A stretch of 64,000 nucleotides of DNA from Salisediminibacterium halotolerans (GTDB lineage: Bacteria; Bacillota; Bacilli; Bacillales; Salisediminibacteriaceae): the NCBI RefSeq assembly GCF_003814815.1, contig NZ_RKQQ01000007.1, positions 124,001-188,000 on the forward strand, written 5' to 3'. Within the stretch, counting starts at the first letter, position 1; the number at the start of each line of letters is the position of its first letter. Positions 19,826 to 28,734 of the stretch are shown piece after piece. Position numbers and translations under genes: made by a program. The notes beneath the pieces were generated by a model. The model made no database searches. It was not told the DNA's origin and saw only the letters and a list, made by a program, of their open reading frames with translations.

Positions 19826-20496
19826 AGACTGTAGACAAACTATATTTTTATGTCAGCCATGAATCCACTACCCTCCGCTTGCCCCGGGCAAGGACTCAGC
19901 TAGGATTCGGCGGTCTGAGGCCGCCGAATCCGGATCTTCGTCGCTTGCTTTCGAGGCTGCTGAAAAAGTAGATGACCAATTGGGTGACTGCATATTTATT
20001 CTCCCTTATAGATTGAGAAGTTTTATGAGACTGGAGCAAACTCGACGCCTGCGGGAAAAGCAACTGCCAATGTATTTGCGACGAGTAACCGCAGGAGCAG
20101 GAGACCCCACAAGAAGCGATTTCGCTTCTGAGGAGGCTGAGGCGTTGCCCGCGGCAAGCGAGTTTGCGGAGGGCTCATAATATTCTTTATTCTATGCGGC
20201 TCATAAATAAACGCCGACTTTGTTTATCCAGCACTTTTTCAGCAGCCTCCTTGCTTTCCCGGAGGCGTCGGAGGAGTGGATGCATGGCTTCTTTTTTTAT
20301 GAATACACTCCATTCAAAAAAGGAGGATGACCCAGCATCCCGGCTTTCTCCTGCGGGATAGCGAGACAGGCGAGACCCTGCAAGGCATAAGCCTGAAGCG
20401 GCTCGGCGCTCGCCCGCGGAAAGAAGCCGGACGATGCGCAGTCATCCGTTCCTTTTAACATGACATCTAACGATGTCATGACTTTGTCAACACTCT
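19826..20496 (+). repeat. Terminator-associated interspersed repeat, copy 1 (with nested insertion)
   Basis: A 671-bp copy bounded by imperfect inverted ends: AGACTGTAGACAAACT at the left and the complement of AGAGTGTTGACAAAGT at the right (13 of 16 identical). Both sides carry the same terminator hairpin. It contains the shared GC-rich hairpin core near the left end. At 19953-20249 a second mobile repeat is inserted with a 9-bp duplication, so the original copy was about 365 bp. Compared with the 421-bp copy it also lacks about 55 bp before the right end. There is no transposase gene; short ORFs in it are not conserved between copies. Confidence 0.85.
19953..20249 (+). mobile_element. Nested MITE-like element with 17-bp perfect inverted ends
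   Basis: A 297-bp element with perfect terminal inverted repeats GAGGCTGCTGAAAAAGT (19953-19969) and its complement (20233-20249). It is flanked by the 9-bp direct repeat CTTGCTTTC (19944-19952 and 20250-20258). The undisturbed target can be read in the other copies, where CTTGCTTTC occurs once. The interior has GC-rich inverted segments and no transposase, so it must have been moved by an enzyme encoded elsewhere. Confidence 0.88.
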
Positions 20497-20497
20497 G

Positions 20498-20524
20498 AAC
20501 CCCCGCCTGTAAAGGCGGGGTTTT
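20498..20524 (+). terminator. Right copy of the duplicated terminator hairpin, repeat copy 1
   Basis: The same stem and loop as 19801-19825 with one extra C, followed by TTTT. This copy keeps the run of T and is probably the functional terminator upstream of phoP. Confidence 0.7.
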
Positions 20525-20610
20525 AACTGTGTCCATCTGCATGTTTATATAGTATGATTAGAACAGAAATCATTTCAAAATGAAAACTGATGCCTGACAG
20601 GAGGATCCCT

Positions 20611-21327
20611 ATGCAACAAAAACTGCTCGTAGTTGACGATGAAGAATCGATCGTAACACTTCTTCAATATAACTTGGAACAAGCCGGGTTTGATGTGTCC
20701 GTCGCAATGACAGGTAAACAAGCGGTTGAAAAAGCAGAAGCGGAACCGTTTGATCTCATTGTTTTAGATGTTATGCTTCCGGAGATGGACGGCCTTGAAG
20801 TTTGTAAATCGTTGCGCGGGAGCAAAATCATGACGCCGATATTAATGCTGACGGCAAAAGACGATGAATTTGATAAAGTGCTGGGCCTCGAGCTCGGAGC
20901 GGATGATTATTTAACCAAACCTTTCAGTCCGCGTGAAGTAGTCGCCCGGGTCAGAGCGATTTTACGCCGGGCAGTATCGGAACGGGCATTGCCGACCAAA
21001 AGCGAAGAACCTGAAAAACTGCTTCTCGGCGAAGTGGAAATTTATCCGGAAAATTATGAAGTTTACTATCACGGGGAACAGATCGAGTTGACCCCGAAAG
21101 AGTTTGAACTTCTGATTTATTTAATGAACCACAAAGGCCGGGCACTCACGCGAGAACAGCTGTTAAATGCCGTGTGGAACTATGATTTTGTTGGCGATAC
21201 GAGGATTGTCGATGTTCATATCAGCCATTTGCGCGACAAAATCGAGCCGAACTCGAAAAAGCCTGTTTTCATTAAAACGGTCCGCGGATTAGGATATAAA
21301 TTAGAAACAGCTGATAAGTATGAATAG
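20611..21327 (+). CDS. phoP: PhoP-type response regulator (phosphate starvation)
   Basis: A 238-residue OmpR-family regulator. The receiver domain has the acidic pair at residues 9-10, the phosphorylated Asp53 in VLDVMLP, the Thr in MLTAKDD and the Lys in TKPFSP. The C-terminal winged helix includes LTPKEFELLIYL and GDTRIVDVHISHLRDKIE. The ATG at 20611 has AGGAGG 6 bp upstream. It overlaps phoR by 8 bp, so the pair is coupled. The order mdh-phoP-phoR-polA matches B. subtilis, which supports the PhoP name. Confidence 0.92.
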   Translation: MQQKLLVVDDEESIVTLLQYNLEQAGFDVSVAMTGKQAVEKAEAEPFDLIVLDVMLPEMDGLEVCKSLRGSKIMTPILMLTAKDDEFDKVLGLELGADDYLTKPFSPREVVARVRAILRRAVSERALPTKSEEPEKLLLGEVEIYPENYEVYYHGEQIELTPKEFELLIYLMNHKGRALTREQLLNAVWNYDFVGDTRIVDVHISHLRDKIEPNSKKPVFIKTVRGLGYKLETADKYE

Positions 21328-23101
21328 TTACCGGTTTCGGCTGCTCGTGCCGCTGTCTTTAATCGTTCTTATTGTTCTGGCAGGATTAGGGTTGCTTCTC
21401 GGCCCTTTTTTTAATGAATTTTATGTTGAGCGAATGGAAGACCGGTTAGCGAAAGAAGCAGATACAGCAGCTTATCATCTGGAAAGTTCCGGCGCTTTGG
21501 CGGGTGACAACAGCATTGAAACAGCTGCCTCAGAATTGGCTGAGCGCCTTGATATGCGGGTGACCGTTCTTAATACAGACGGGGATGTGACCGCTGAAAC
21601 GGAAGATGAGGAGGCGTCGATGGACAACCATAGCGACCGGCCGGAAATTATTGAAGCAGCTTCCGAGGGGACGGGCCAGGCAACGAGATACAGCGATACG
21701 GTCGGCCGGGAACTTCTTTATTATGCGGTTCAATTAGAAGAAGACGGTGAAGAGGCGGGATTTATTCGGCTTGGAATGGCGACAGATGAATTGCAAGATG
21801 TGAATTCTAATATTTGGACGTTTATCGTTATTACATTTTTAATTGCTTTTACGATTATACTTGTGTTTGCGTCTAAACTGACGAATGAACTGATCCGTCC
21901 GATTGAAGATGCCCGCCGGGTAGCCAATCAGCTCGCGAAAGGCAATTATCGCTCCCGGACATATGAAGGAGGGCGTTCAGAAACGGGCGAATTGAACCGG
22001 TCGCTGAACATGTTGGCGCAAAACTTAACAGAAATTACGAACACGTATGAGAGTCAAAAAGAGCGGCTGGAAACCTTGATTGAAAATATGGGGAGCGGCT
22101 TGATTTTGATTGACGAAAAAGGAACGATTTCGCTGCTCAATCGGACGTGCCGGGAAATTTTTGACGAAGATACCGACAGCTGGCAAGGGGAACTTTACTA
22201 CAATGTCATTACTCACAAAAAGATCAACTCGTTCATTCAAGAAGTTTTTTTGACGGAAGAACGTGAACGCAAACAGCTTAAGATTCCGATCGGCATTTAT
22301 ATTCGTCATTTTGACGTGCATGGGGCTCCGATTATTGCCAAAGACGGGAACTTAAAGGGGATCGTTCTTGTTTTCCATGACATTACGGAATTAAAAAAGC
22401 TTGAACAAGCAAGAAAAGATTTTGTAGCTAATGTTTCGCACGAACTAAAAACGCCGGTCACTTCGCTGAAAGGTTTTACGGAAACACTGTTGGGCGGAGC
22501 GATGGAAGATCCGGCAATGCGTGAGAAATTCATAAAAATTATTGCTGATGAATCAGACCGTTTAGAAACATTGATTTATGAGCTGCTTGAATTATCGAAA
22601 ATCGAGGATGACCAATTCCAGCTTGATTGGCAACAAGTCAATTTGCTTGAAGAAGCAGAAGCGACGGTTAATATGCTTTCTGATAAAGCTGAGGCAAAAT
22701 CGATGAAAATTATTCAAAAGCATGAAGGAGAACCTGTTCTGAGCGGAGATCCGGCAAGGGTGCGGCAGATATTAATGAATCTGATTAACAATGCGATTGT
22801 GTACACGCCCGCAAACGGCGAGATAACCGTGCGGATGAAAGAGCAGGCGGATCAAGTGGTGCTTGAAGTCGAAGATACCGGGATCGGGATGAGCAAAAAA
22901 GAAATCCCGAGAATTTTTGAACGTTTTTACCGGGTAGATCGGGCCAGGAGCCGAAATTCAGGCGGAACCGGACTCGGGCTTGCGATTGTGAAACATTTGG
23001 CTGAAGCCCATCAAGCGAAATTGACTGTCGACAGTAAACCCGGGAAAGGCACGACCTTTCGAATTGCCTTTCAAAAAGCCGATCCGGATGCTGAAGCGTG
23101 A
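21320..23101 (+). CDS. phoR: PhoR-type sensor histidine kinase
   Basis: A 593-residue membrane kinase partner of PhoP. Transmembrane helix 1 (about 8-28) and helix 2 (about 157-180) flank an extracytoplasmic domain rich in Asp and Glu. A HAMP linker (about 185-235) and a PAS domain (about 245-350) follow, then the HisKA box NVSHELKTPVTS with the phosphorylated His374. The ATPase domain has the N box NLINNAIVYTP, DTGIGM, IFERFYR and GGTGLGLAIV. It starts inside the phoP 3' end. The PAS domain is cytoplasmic; signal input in B. subtilis comes through wall teichoic acid intermediates. Confidence 0.92.
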   Translation: MNSYRFRLLVPLSLIVLIVLAGLGLLLGPFFNEFYVERMEDRLAKEADTAAYHLESSGALAGDNSIETAASELAERLDMRVTVLNTDGDVTAETEDEEASMDNHSDRPEIIEAASEGTGQATRYSDTVGRELLYYAVQLEEDGEEAGFIRLGMATDELQDVNSNIWTFIVITFLIAFTIILVFASKLTNELIRPIEDARRVANQLAKGNYRSRTYEGGRSETGELNRSLNMLAQNLTEITNTYESQKERLETLIENMGSGLILIDEKGTISLLNRTCREIFDEDTDSWQGELYYNVITHKKINSFIQEVFLTEERERKQLKIPIGIYIRHFDVHGAPIIAKDGNLKGIVLVFHDITELKKLEQARKDFVANVSHELKTPVTSLKGFTETLLGGAMEDPAMREKFIKIIADESDRLETLIYELLELSKIEDDQFQLDWQQVNLLEEAEATVNMLSDKAEAKSMKIIQKHEGEPVLSGDPARVRQILMNLINNAIVYTPANGEITVRMKEQADQVVLEVEDTGIGMSKKEIPRIFERFYRVDRARSRNSGGTGLGLAIVKHLAEAHQAKLTVDSKPGKGTTFRIAFQKADPDAEA

Positions 23102-23180
23102 GTGCGTGGTTAATCCCGACGATTGAGCTCTTTCGTACTTGCAATAACGAATGAATTTTTAGTGATCGGAGTGTTTGCGG

Positions 23181-25811
23181 ATGAAGAAATTAGTATTAAT
23201 TGACGGAAACAGCATAGCGTACAGAGCGTTCTTTGCTCTTCCGCTTTTGAACAATGAAAAAGGCGTATATACCAATGCTGTGTACGGATTTACAACGATG
23301 ATATTGAAAATATTAGAAGAGGAAGATCCGACGCACTTGCTCGTTGCCTTTGATGCCGGCAAAACAACGTTTAGGCATGAAACGTACAAAGAGTATAAAG
23401 GGAAACGAGAAAAAACGCCTTCGGAACTGGCGGAACAGCTACCGGTTATGCGTGATTTGCTCGATGCTTTTCAAATCAAATATTACGAAGTGGAGAATTA
23501 TGAGGCAGACGATATTATCGGCACACTGACGACCGAAGCGGTAAGTAGCGGCGATTTCGAAGTGAAGGTATTCACAGGAGATAAAGACCTGCTTCAGCTC
23601 GTCGACGATGGTGTAACGGTTGCGCTGACCCGCAAAGGCATCACGAATGTGGATTTTTATGACCTTGACGCCGTCAAAGACCGCTACGGATTTTTGCCGA
23701 AACAGATCATTGATATGAAGGGCTTGATGGGGGACAGTTCTGATAATATTCCCGGCGTTCCGGGTGTCGGCGAAAAAACGGCGTTAAAACTTCTCCATGA
23801 ACACGGAACGTTAGAAGATGTGTATGCTGCGATCGATACTGTGTCCGGCAAAAAGCTAAAAGAAAAACTGGAAGCCAACCGGGAAAACGCTGTGATGAGT
23901 AAAGAGCTGGCAACAATCATGCTGAATGCGCCTGTAGACATCACGTGGGATGATATGGCGAGAAAAACCGCTGATCAAAGCAAACTGTCTGCTTTGTTTC
24001 AAGAATTGGAGTTTGCATCTTTATTAGAACGGATCGGCGAAGACACTTCTGCACAATCCGCTGATATAGAAGACTTAGCGTTAACGGTCGTTACGGAAGT
24101 AACCGATGAGATGCTCGTTTCGCCGTCAGCGGTTGCCGTTGAAGTGTTGGAGGATAATTATCACAGCGCAGAAATCATCGGCTTGGCGCTGGCAAATAAA
24201 AACGGCACGTATTTTTTACCGACGGATACCGCGCTCAACAGCGAAAAATTCAAACAGTTTGCGTCAGATTCGTCCTGTGAAAAATATACCTTTAATGCGA
24301 AACGGGCAGTCGTTACGCTCGGGTGGCACGGGATTGAATTAAACGGTGTTGAATTTGATATTCAGATCGCTTCTTATTTAGTTGACCCTTCGGCATCTTC
24401 GCATGAGATGGCCGATATCGCCTCGCGAAAAAAGAGCCTGCACGTTCAAACGGATGAAGCTGTTTACGGCAAAGGAAAAAAGCAAGCCGTTCCTGATGAA
24501 GCTGTTCTTTCACAGCATATCGGCCGAAAAGCAGCAGCGATTTTAGACTTGAAGCCTGATGTGGAAACGGAGCTGGAAGCAAATCATCAGCTGGAATTGT
24601 TTCGCGGACTGGAAATGCCGCTGTCGGTCATTCTTGGACAAATGGAACGCACCGGAATTGCGGTTAACCGTACAGAATTGGAAGAGATGGGGGAGAGGTT
24701 GAGCAGTAAGCTGGCTGAATTAGAAGAACAAATTCATGAAAAAGCTGGAACGGCGTTTAACATTAATTCGCCGAAGCAACTCGGCGAAGTTTTGTTTGAA
24801 AAACTGCAGCTCCCGGTGATAAAAAAAACCAAAACCGGCTATTCAACATCAGCGGATATTTTAGAAAAGCTGAAAGACCAGCACGAAATCATCCCGATGA
24901 TCCTTCACTATCGTCAATTGGGAAAGCTGAATTCAACGTATATTGAAGGTTTGTTAAAAGTTATTCACCCTAAAACCGGGAAGATTCATACAATATTTAA
25001 TCAGTCGATTACCCAAACAGGCCGGCTCTCATCGACAGAACCGAATTTGCAAAACATTCCGGTCCGTCTTGAAGAAGGCCGGAAAATAAGGCAAGCCTTT
25101 ATCCCGGACCGTGAGAACGGCTCGATTTTCGCTGCGGATTACTCGCAAATTGAACTTCGTGTCTTGGCGCATATTTCCGGCGACGAAAATCTGATCGAGG
25201 CTTTTCGCGAAGGCAGAGACATTCACACGAAAACAGCAGCTGATGTGTTTGATGTGAATGAAGACAGTGTCACAACAGAAATGCGCCGCACGGCTAAAGC
25301 GGTTAATTTTGGGATTGTTTACGGGATAAGTGATTACGGTTTGTCGCAAAATCTCGGAATAACGCGGAAAGAGGCGCAATCGTTTATTGAGACGTATTTC
25401 AAAAGTTATCCCGGGGTGAAAAAGTATATGGAAGATATCGTCGAACAAGCACGTGAAAACGGCTATGTCACAACATTGCTGAATCGCCGGCGTTACTTGC
25501 CGGAAATTACAAGCCGCAATTTTAACCAGCGCAGTTTCGCAGAAAGAACGGCGATGAATACACCAATTCAGGGAAGTGCCGCAGATATTATAAAAAAAGC
25601 GATGGTCGAAATGGCAACCGTGCTTGAACGGGAAGGCTTCCGCTCGAACATGCTGGTTCAAGTGCATGACGAATTGATTTTTGATGTTCCGAACGAAGAA
25701 ATTGAGGCGATGAAAGAACGCGTCACAGACATTATGGAGAATGCGATTAAACTCGATGTTCCGCTCGTGGCGGAAACAGCGCACGGACAGACGTGGTATG
25801 ATGCAAAGTAA
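23181..25811 (+). CDS. polA: DNA polymerase I
   Basis: An 876-residue family A polymerase for Okazaki fragment processing and repair. The N-terminal 5'-3' exonuclease (about 1-295) has LIDGNSIAYRAFFALP and FTGDKDLLQLV. The middle domain resembles a 3'-5' exonuclease, but the metal-binding DxE is replaced (AVAVEVLE), as in the Geobacillus enzyme, so proofreading is likely absent. The polymerase domain has the palm Asp in AADYSQIELR, the O helix RRTAKAVNFGIVYG and the second catalytic site QVHDELIF. The ATG at 23181 is preferred because GGAG lies 9 bp upstream; a TTG at 23175 is also in frame. Confidence 0.95.
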   Translation: MKKLVLIDGNSIAYRAFFALPLLNNEKGVYTNAVYGFTTMILKILEEEDPTHLLVAFDAGKTTFRHETYKEYKGKREKTPSELAEQLPVMRDLLDAFQIKYYEVENYEADDIIGTLTTEAVSSGDFEVKVFTGDKDLLQLVDDGVTVALTRKGITNVDFYDLDAVKDRYGFLPKQIIDMKGLMGDSSDNIPGVPGVGEKTALKLLHEHGTLEDVYAAIDTVSGKKLKEKLEANRENAVMSKELATIMLNAPVDITWDDMARKTADQSKLSALFQELEFASLLERIGEDTSAQSADIEDLALTVVTEVTDEMLVSPSAVAVEVLEDNYHSAEIIGLALANKNGTYFLPTDTALNSEKFKQFASDSSCEKYTFNAKRAVVTLGWHGIELNGVEFDIQIASYLVDPSASSHEMADIASRKKSLHVQTDEAVYGKGKKQAVPDEAVLSQHIGRKAAAILDLKPDVETELEANHQLELFRGLEMPLSVILGQMERTGIAVNRTELEEMGERLSSKLAELEEQIHEKAGTAFNINSPKQLGEVLFEKLQLPVIKKTKTGYSTSADILEKLKDQHEIIPMILHYRQLGKLNSTYIEGLLKVIHPKTGKIHTIFNQSITQTGRLSSTEPNLQNIPVRLEEGRKIRQAFIPDRENGSIFAADYSQIELRVLAHISGDENLIEAFREGRDIHTKTAADVFDVNEDSVTTEMRRTAKAVNFGIVYGISDYGLSQNLGITRKEAQSFIETYFKSYPGVKKYMEDIVEQARENGYVTTLLNRRRYLPEITSRNFNQRSFAERTAMNTPIQGSAADIIKKAMVEMATVLEREGFRSNMLVQVHDELIFDVPNEEIEAMKERVTDIMENAIKLDVPLVAETAHGQTWYDAK

Positions 25812-25825
25812 ACGAGGTGAACAAA

Positions 25826-26656
25826 ATGCCGGAATTGCCTGAAGTAGAAACGGTCCGCCGAACACTGGAAAAATTAATTGTCGGCGAAACGATCGCGGCC
25901 ATATCGGTCGGCTGGCCGAAAATGATCAAAAAACCGGATGATGTTCACGCATTTAAAGCGAGAGCGGAGGGACAGTCGATTTCTGCTGTGCGCAGACAAG
26001 GGAAATTTCTGTTGATTGATCTCGAGGACGATGTGCTCGTGTCCCATTTACGCATGGAAGGAAAGTTCGCAGTAAAGGCAGCTGAAGAGGAAATTGACCC
26101 GCATGTACATGCGAGGTTCACGTTTTTATCCGGGCAAGAACTGCGATATAAAGACGTCCGGAAATTCGGAACGCTGCACCTGTTTGCTTCCGGAGAAGAA
26201 GTCGGTAATGCTCCGTTGAATAAGCTTGGCCCTGAACCGTTTGACCTTGAATTCACGGCGGATTACTTGCTGAAAGCTTTGAACAAAACATCCCGGGCTG
26301 TAAAAAATGCCTTGCTTGATCAAGCATTAGTGGCAGGTCTCGGCAATATTTACGTCGATGAATCGTTATTTCATGCCCAAATACATCCACAAAGACGCGG
26401 GACTACGATTACAGCCGATGAAGCCGCCGCTTTGCACGCTGCTGTCAAAGCCACGCTTCAGCAAGCGCTCGATATGGGAGGCACGTCGATTCGGTCTTAT
26501 TTAAACGGAGCGGGCGAAATCGGGTATTTTCAGCAGTTTCTGCACGTCTATGGACGGGTAAATGAAAATTGCCGGGTTTGCGGAACAGCGATCGAACGCT
26601 CCGTTGTCGGCGGACGCGGGACGCATACGTGTCCGGTCTGTCAGCCTGGCCTTTAA
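25826..26656 (+). CDS. mutM: Formamidopyrimidine-DNA glycosylase (Fpg/MutM)
   Basis: A 276-residue base-excision repair enzyme that removes 8-oxoguanine. The start is fixed by chemistry: after Met removal, Pro2 is the catalytic nucleophile, followed by Glu3 (MPELPEVETVRR). Lys near residue 60 lies in RRQGKFLL. The helix-two-turn-helix carries LDQALVAGLGNIYVDE. The C-terminal zinc finger has Cys pairs CRVCG and CPVCQ. The GAGGTG ribosome site lies between polA and mutM (14-bp gap), so they are cotranscribed. In B. subtilis ytaF comes next; here coaE does. Confidence 0.96.
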   Translation: MPELPEVETVRRTLEKLIVGETIAAISVGWPKMIKKPDDVHAFKARAEGQSISAVRRQGKFLLIDLEDDVLVSHLRMEGKFAVKAAEEEIDPHVHARFTFLSGQELRYKDVRKFGTLHLFASGEEVGNAPLNKLGPEPFDLEFTADYLLKALNKTSRAVKNALLDQALVAGLGNIYVDESLFHAQIHPQRRGTTITADEAAALHAAVKATLQQALDMGGTSIRSYLNGAGEIGYFQQFLHVYGRVNENCRVCGTAIERSVVGGRGTHTCPVCQPGL

Positions 26657-26675
26657 TAAAAGGAGGCCGAAATTC

Positions 26676-27266
26676 ATGATACTCGGACTGACCGGGGGAA
26701 TAGCATCAGGAAAAAGCACAGTCGGAAACATGATGAAAGAATACGGGATCCCGGTTATTGATGCGGATGAAATTTCCCGCGCAGTCGTCGCTCCTGGCGA
26801 AGAGACGCTTGAACAGATCAAAACGCATTTCGGTCAGCGCGTCATTCATTCAGACGGGACATTGAACCGTGAAGAGCTTGGCACAATTGTTTTTTCCCGC
26901 CCGGAAGAGCGGGAGACGCTGAATGAACTTATTCATCCTGCAGTTCGCAAGCGTATGCAGGACATGGCGGAGGCAAAAAAACAAGCAGGCTACCAACTGA
27001 TCGTTTTGGATATCCCGCTGCTTGTAGAAAACAATTTATTTTATTTAGTTGATGAAACAGTTGTTGTCTACGCCTCGCGGGAGATACAGAAAGCCCGCCT
27101 CATGGCGCGAAACGGCTATAATGAAGAGGAAGCGGAACAGCGGCTCGCTGCACAAATGCCGATCGACGAAAAGCGATCCTTTGCCGATCATATTATCGAT
27201 AACAGCGGTTCGCTCGCAGAGACAAAAAATCAAGTCGATCAGCTTATCCGGGCGTGTTTAGATTAA
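26676..27266 (+). CDS. coaE: Dephospho-CoA kinase
   Basis: A 196-residue P-loop kinase for the last step of coenzyme A synthesis. The Walker A region is GLTGGIASGKST (residues 4-15), followed by DADEISR and the lid sequence RMQDMAEAKK, with LDIPLLVEN carrying the conserved Asp. The ATG at 26676 has AAAGGAGG upstream; the longer in-frame reading overlaps mutM and is unlikely. It lies 19 bp after mutM in the same operon. Confidence 0.93.
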   Translation: MILGLTGGIASGKSTVGNMMKEYGIPVIDADEISRAVVAPGEETLEQIKTHFGQRVIHSDGTLNREELGTIVFSRPEERETLNELIHPAVRKRMQDMAEAKKQAGYQLIVLDIPLLVENNLFYLVDETVVVYASREIQKARLMARNGYNEEEAEQRLAAQMPIDEKRSFADHIIDNSGSLAETKNQVDQLIRACLD

Positions 27267-27294
27267 ACAGCTTATTGCATCAAAGACATTTCCT

Positions 27295-27318
27295 CCGTAT
27301 ACTGTTATACGGTATAAT
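27295..27318 (+). promoter_or_regulatory. speD promoter with a palindrome in the -35/-10 spacer
   Basis: TATAAT (27313-27318) is preceded directly by the perfect inverted repeat CCGTATACTGTTATACGG (27295-27312), with 7-bp arms and a 4-nt centre. The -35 match is poor (TTTCCT near 27289). A palindrome filling the spacer is a typical place for a repressor or for a MerR-type activator. Confidence 0.45.
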
Positions 27319-27426
27319 AACCTTAGCCGTTAATGTGCAGATTTTACAGAAGGTTCTCAAGCGATGGATCCCCCAGAAAATTTGCGCAGCAACTATGGAA
27401 TTATCTTGTTTGAAGGGGGACTTAGT

Positions 27427-27831
27427 ATGGATACGATGGGCCGACATGTCATTGCTGAATTATGGGAGTGCAATGAAGACAAATTAAACGATGTGCAGTC
27501 ATTAGAGAAACTGTTTGTTGATGCGGCGCTTAAAGCTGGCGCTGAAGTGCGCGAAGCTGCTTTTCATAAGTTCGCGCCGCAGGGTGTGAGCGGTGTTGTG
27601 ATCATCAGCGAATCGCATTTAACGGTTCACAGTTTTCCGGAGCACGGGTACGCGAGTATCGATGTGTTTACGTGCGGAGGTACGATTGATCCGCACACAG
27701 CAAGTGACTTTATCACTGCAGAGCTCGAAGCGGGACGTTCTGAAATTATCGAGCTTCCGAGAGGAATGGGCCCGGTTCATATTCAAAACCGTGATTCAAA
27801 AGAAATGAACAAAGCACCGTCATCATCATGA
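27427..27831 (+). CDS. speD: S-adenosylmethionine decarboxylase proenzyme
   Basis: A 134-residue pyruvoyl-dependent decarboxylase that makes decarboxylated SAM for spermidine synthesis. It matches the short Bacillus SpeD (SpeH) type. The self-cleavage site is [15 protein letters not shown] near residue 60: cleavage between Glu and Ser creates the pyruvoyl group. [10 protein letters not shown] follows with the conserved Cys. The ATG at 27427 has GAAGGGGGA upstream and gives [13 protein letters not shown] as in relatives; upstream in-frame starts are unlikely. In B. subtilis gapB lies between coaE and speD, but not here. Confidence 0.94.
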   Translation: MDTMGRHVIAELWECNEDKLNDVQSLEKLFVDAALKAGAEVREAAFHKFAPQGVSGVVIISESHLTVHSFPEHGYASIDVFTCGGTIDPHTASDFITAELEAGRSEIIELPRGMGPVHIQNRDSKEMNKAPSSS

Positions 27832-27835
27832 CGGA

Positions 27836-27866
27836 AAACCCTCCTTCTGTGTATAGGAGGGTTTCA
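27836..27866 (+). terminator. Terminator after speD
   Basis: The stem AAACCCTCCT / AGGAGGGTTT encloses a short loop and ends in TTT, 5 bp after the stop. Repeat copy 2 begins 20 bp further on. Confidence 0.75.
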
Positions 27867-27884
27867 GTTTGTCAATCGTCGTTC

Positions 27885-28178
27885 AGACTGTAGACAGACT
27901 ATATTTTTATGTCAGCCATGAATCCACTACTCTCCGCTTGCCCCGGGCAAGGACTCAGCTAGGATTCGGCGGCCTGAGGCCGCCGAATCCGGATCTTCGT
28001 CTCTTGCTTTCCCGGAGGCGTCGAAGGAGTGGATGCATGGCTTCTTTTTTATGAATACACCCGCTTCAAAAAAGAGGATGTCGCAGTGATACTTTCAGGT
28101 GAAAGAATCCGGACGATGCGGAGTCATCCGTTCCTTTTAATAGGACATCGATCGATGTCCTGACCTTGTCAACACTCT
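27885..28178 (+). repeat. Terminator-associated interspersed repeat, copy 2 (internally deleted)
   Basis: A 294-bp copy with left end AGACTGTAGACAGACT and right end complementary to AGAGTGTTGACAAGGT. It shares the left hairpin core and the right-end region with the other copies. It lacks about 125 bp of the middle, apparently by deletion between two GATG sequences. It lies between the speD terminator (27836) and a second hairpin (28182-28209). Those two hairpins differ in sequence, so no target duplication can be recognised, which suggests an older or rearranged copy. Confidence 0.8.
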
Positions 28179-28181
28179 GAA

Positions 28182-28209
28182 TACTCCTGCTTGGTGCAGG
28201 AGTGTTTTT
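28182..28209 (+). terminator. Terminator-like hairpin right of repeat copy 2
   Basis: The stem ACTCCTGC / GCAGGAGT with a TTGGT loop is followed by a T-rich tail (GTTTTTG). It differs from the hairpin left of the element. Confidence 0.6.
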
Positions 28210-28286
28210 GCTGATAAAATTAATTACGTTAGATTGCTTAAGGGCGCAATTATTGCTATGCTGAAAGGTAATAAGGTGGGATGAGA

Positions 28287-28697
28287 ATGGGCATGAAAGA
28301 GACGCTAAAAAAAATATTTTCAACTTCTGCAGAAACGGGCGAAAAACACCCGGAGGAAAAATATCGCACGCGCTACTATAAAATCATGAAAGATAAAGCA
28401 ATGCAAGAAATTCAAACGGTGATAAATAATAAATCGGGATACGACGTTACCTCGGTTTCTGAAGATCACGGGGAAATTATCGTAAATTTAAAAAAAGGCA
28501 AAAAAGCGTTTGTCGTTATTACTGTCATTATGGTGCGTCCGTACCGGACAGCCGTCGATGTGTCAGTATCAACGGAAACCGTATTTTTTTCGGATTTTGG
28601 GTTCAGCCGTAAAGTGATTGAAGATATTTATAATGAATTGGATCAGAAGATGACGTTTGTCGGCACAGGGCTGAGCGATGAATTAAACCCGATGTAA
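28287..28697 (+). CDS. Small cytosolic protein of unknown function
   Basis: A 136-residue protein without signal peptide or membrane helix. The N-terminus is basic and helical, followed by an alternating strand region ([19 protein letters not shown], then [20 protein letters not shown]), which suggests a compact alpha/beta fold. The start at 28287 is preferred because AAGGTGG lies 7 bp upstream; ATGs at 28281 and 28293 are also in frame. It is directly upstream of nrdR. I believe similar proteins occur at this place in other Bacillaceae, but I cannot name the family. Confidence 0.7.
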   Translation: MGMKETLKKIFSTSAETGEKHPEEKYRTRYYKIMKDKAMQEIQTVINNKSGYDVTSVSEDHGEIIVNLKKGKKAFVVITVIMVRPYRTAVDVSVSTETVFFSDFGFSRKVIEDIYNELDQKMTFVGTGLSDELNPM

Positions 28698-28734
28698 CAA
28701 CGATGGAACCGAGCAGATTGGAGATGAAGGAACA

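Noticed and set aside
25029-25865. Antisense open frame of 278 codons over the polA 3' half
   Set aside because: It lies fully opposite the conserved polymerase domain, has Cys/His/Phe-rich composition typical of a shadow frame and no ribosome site.
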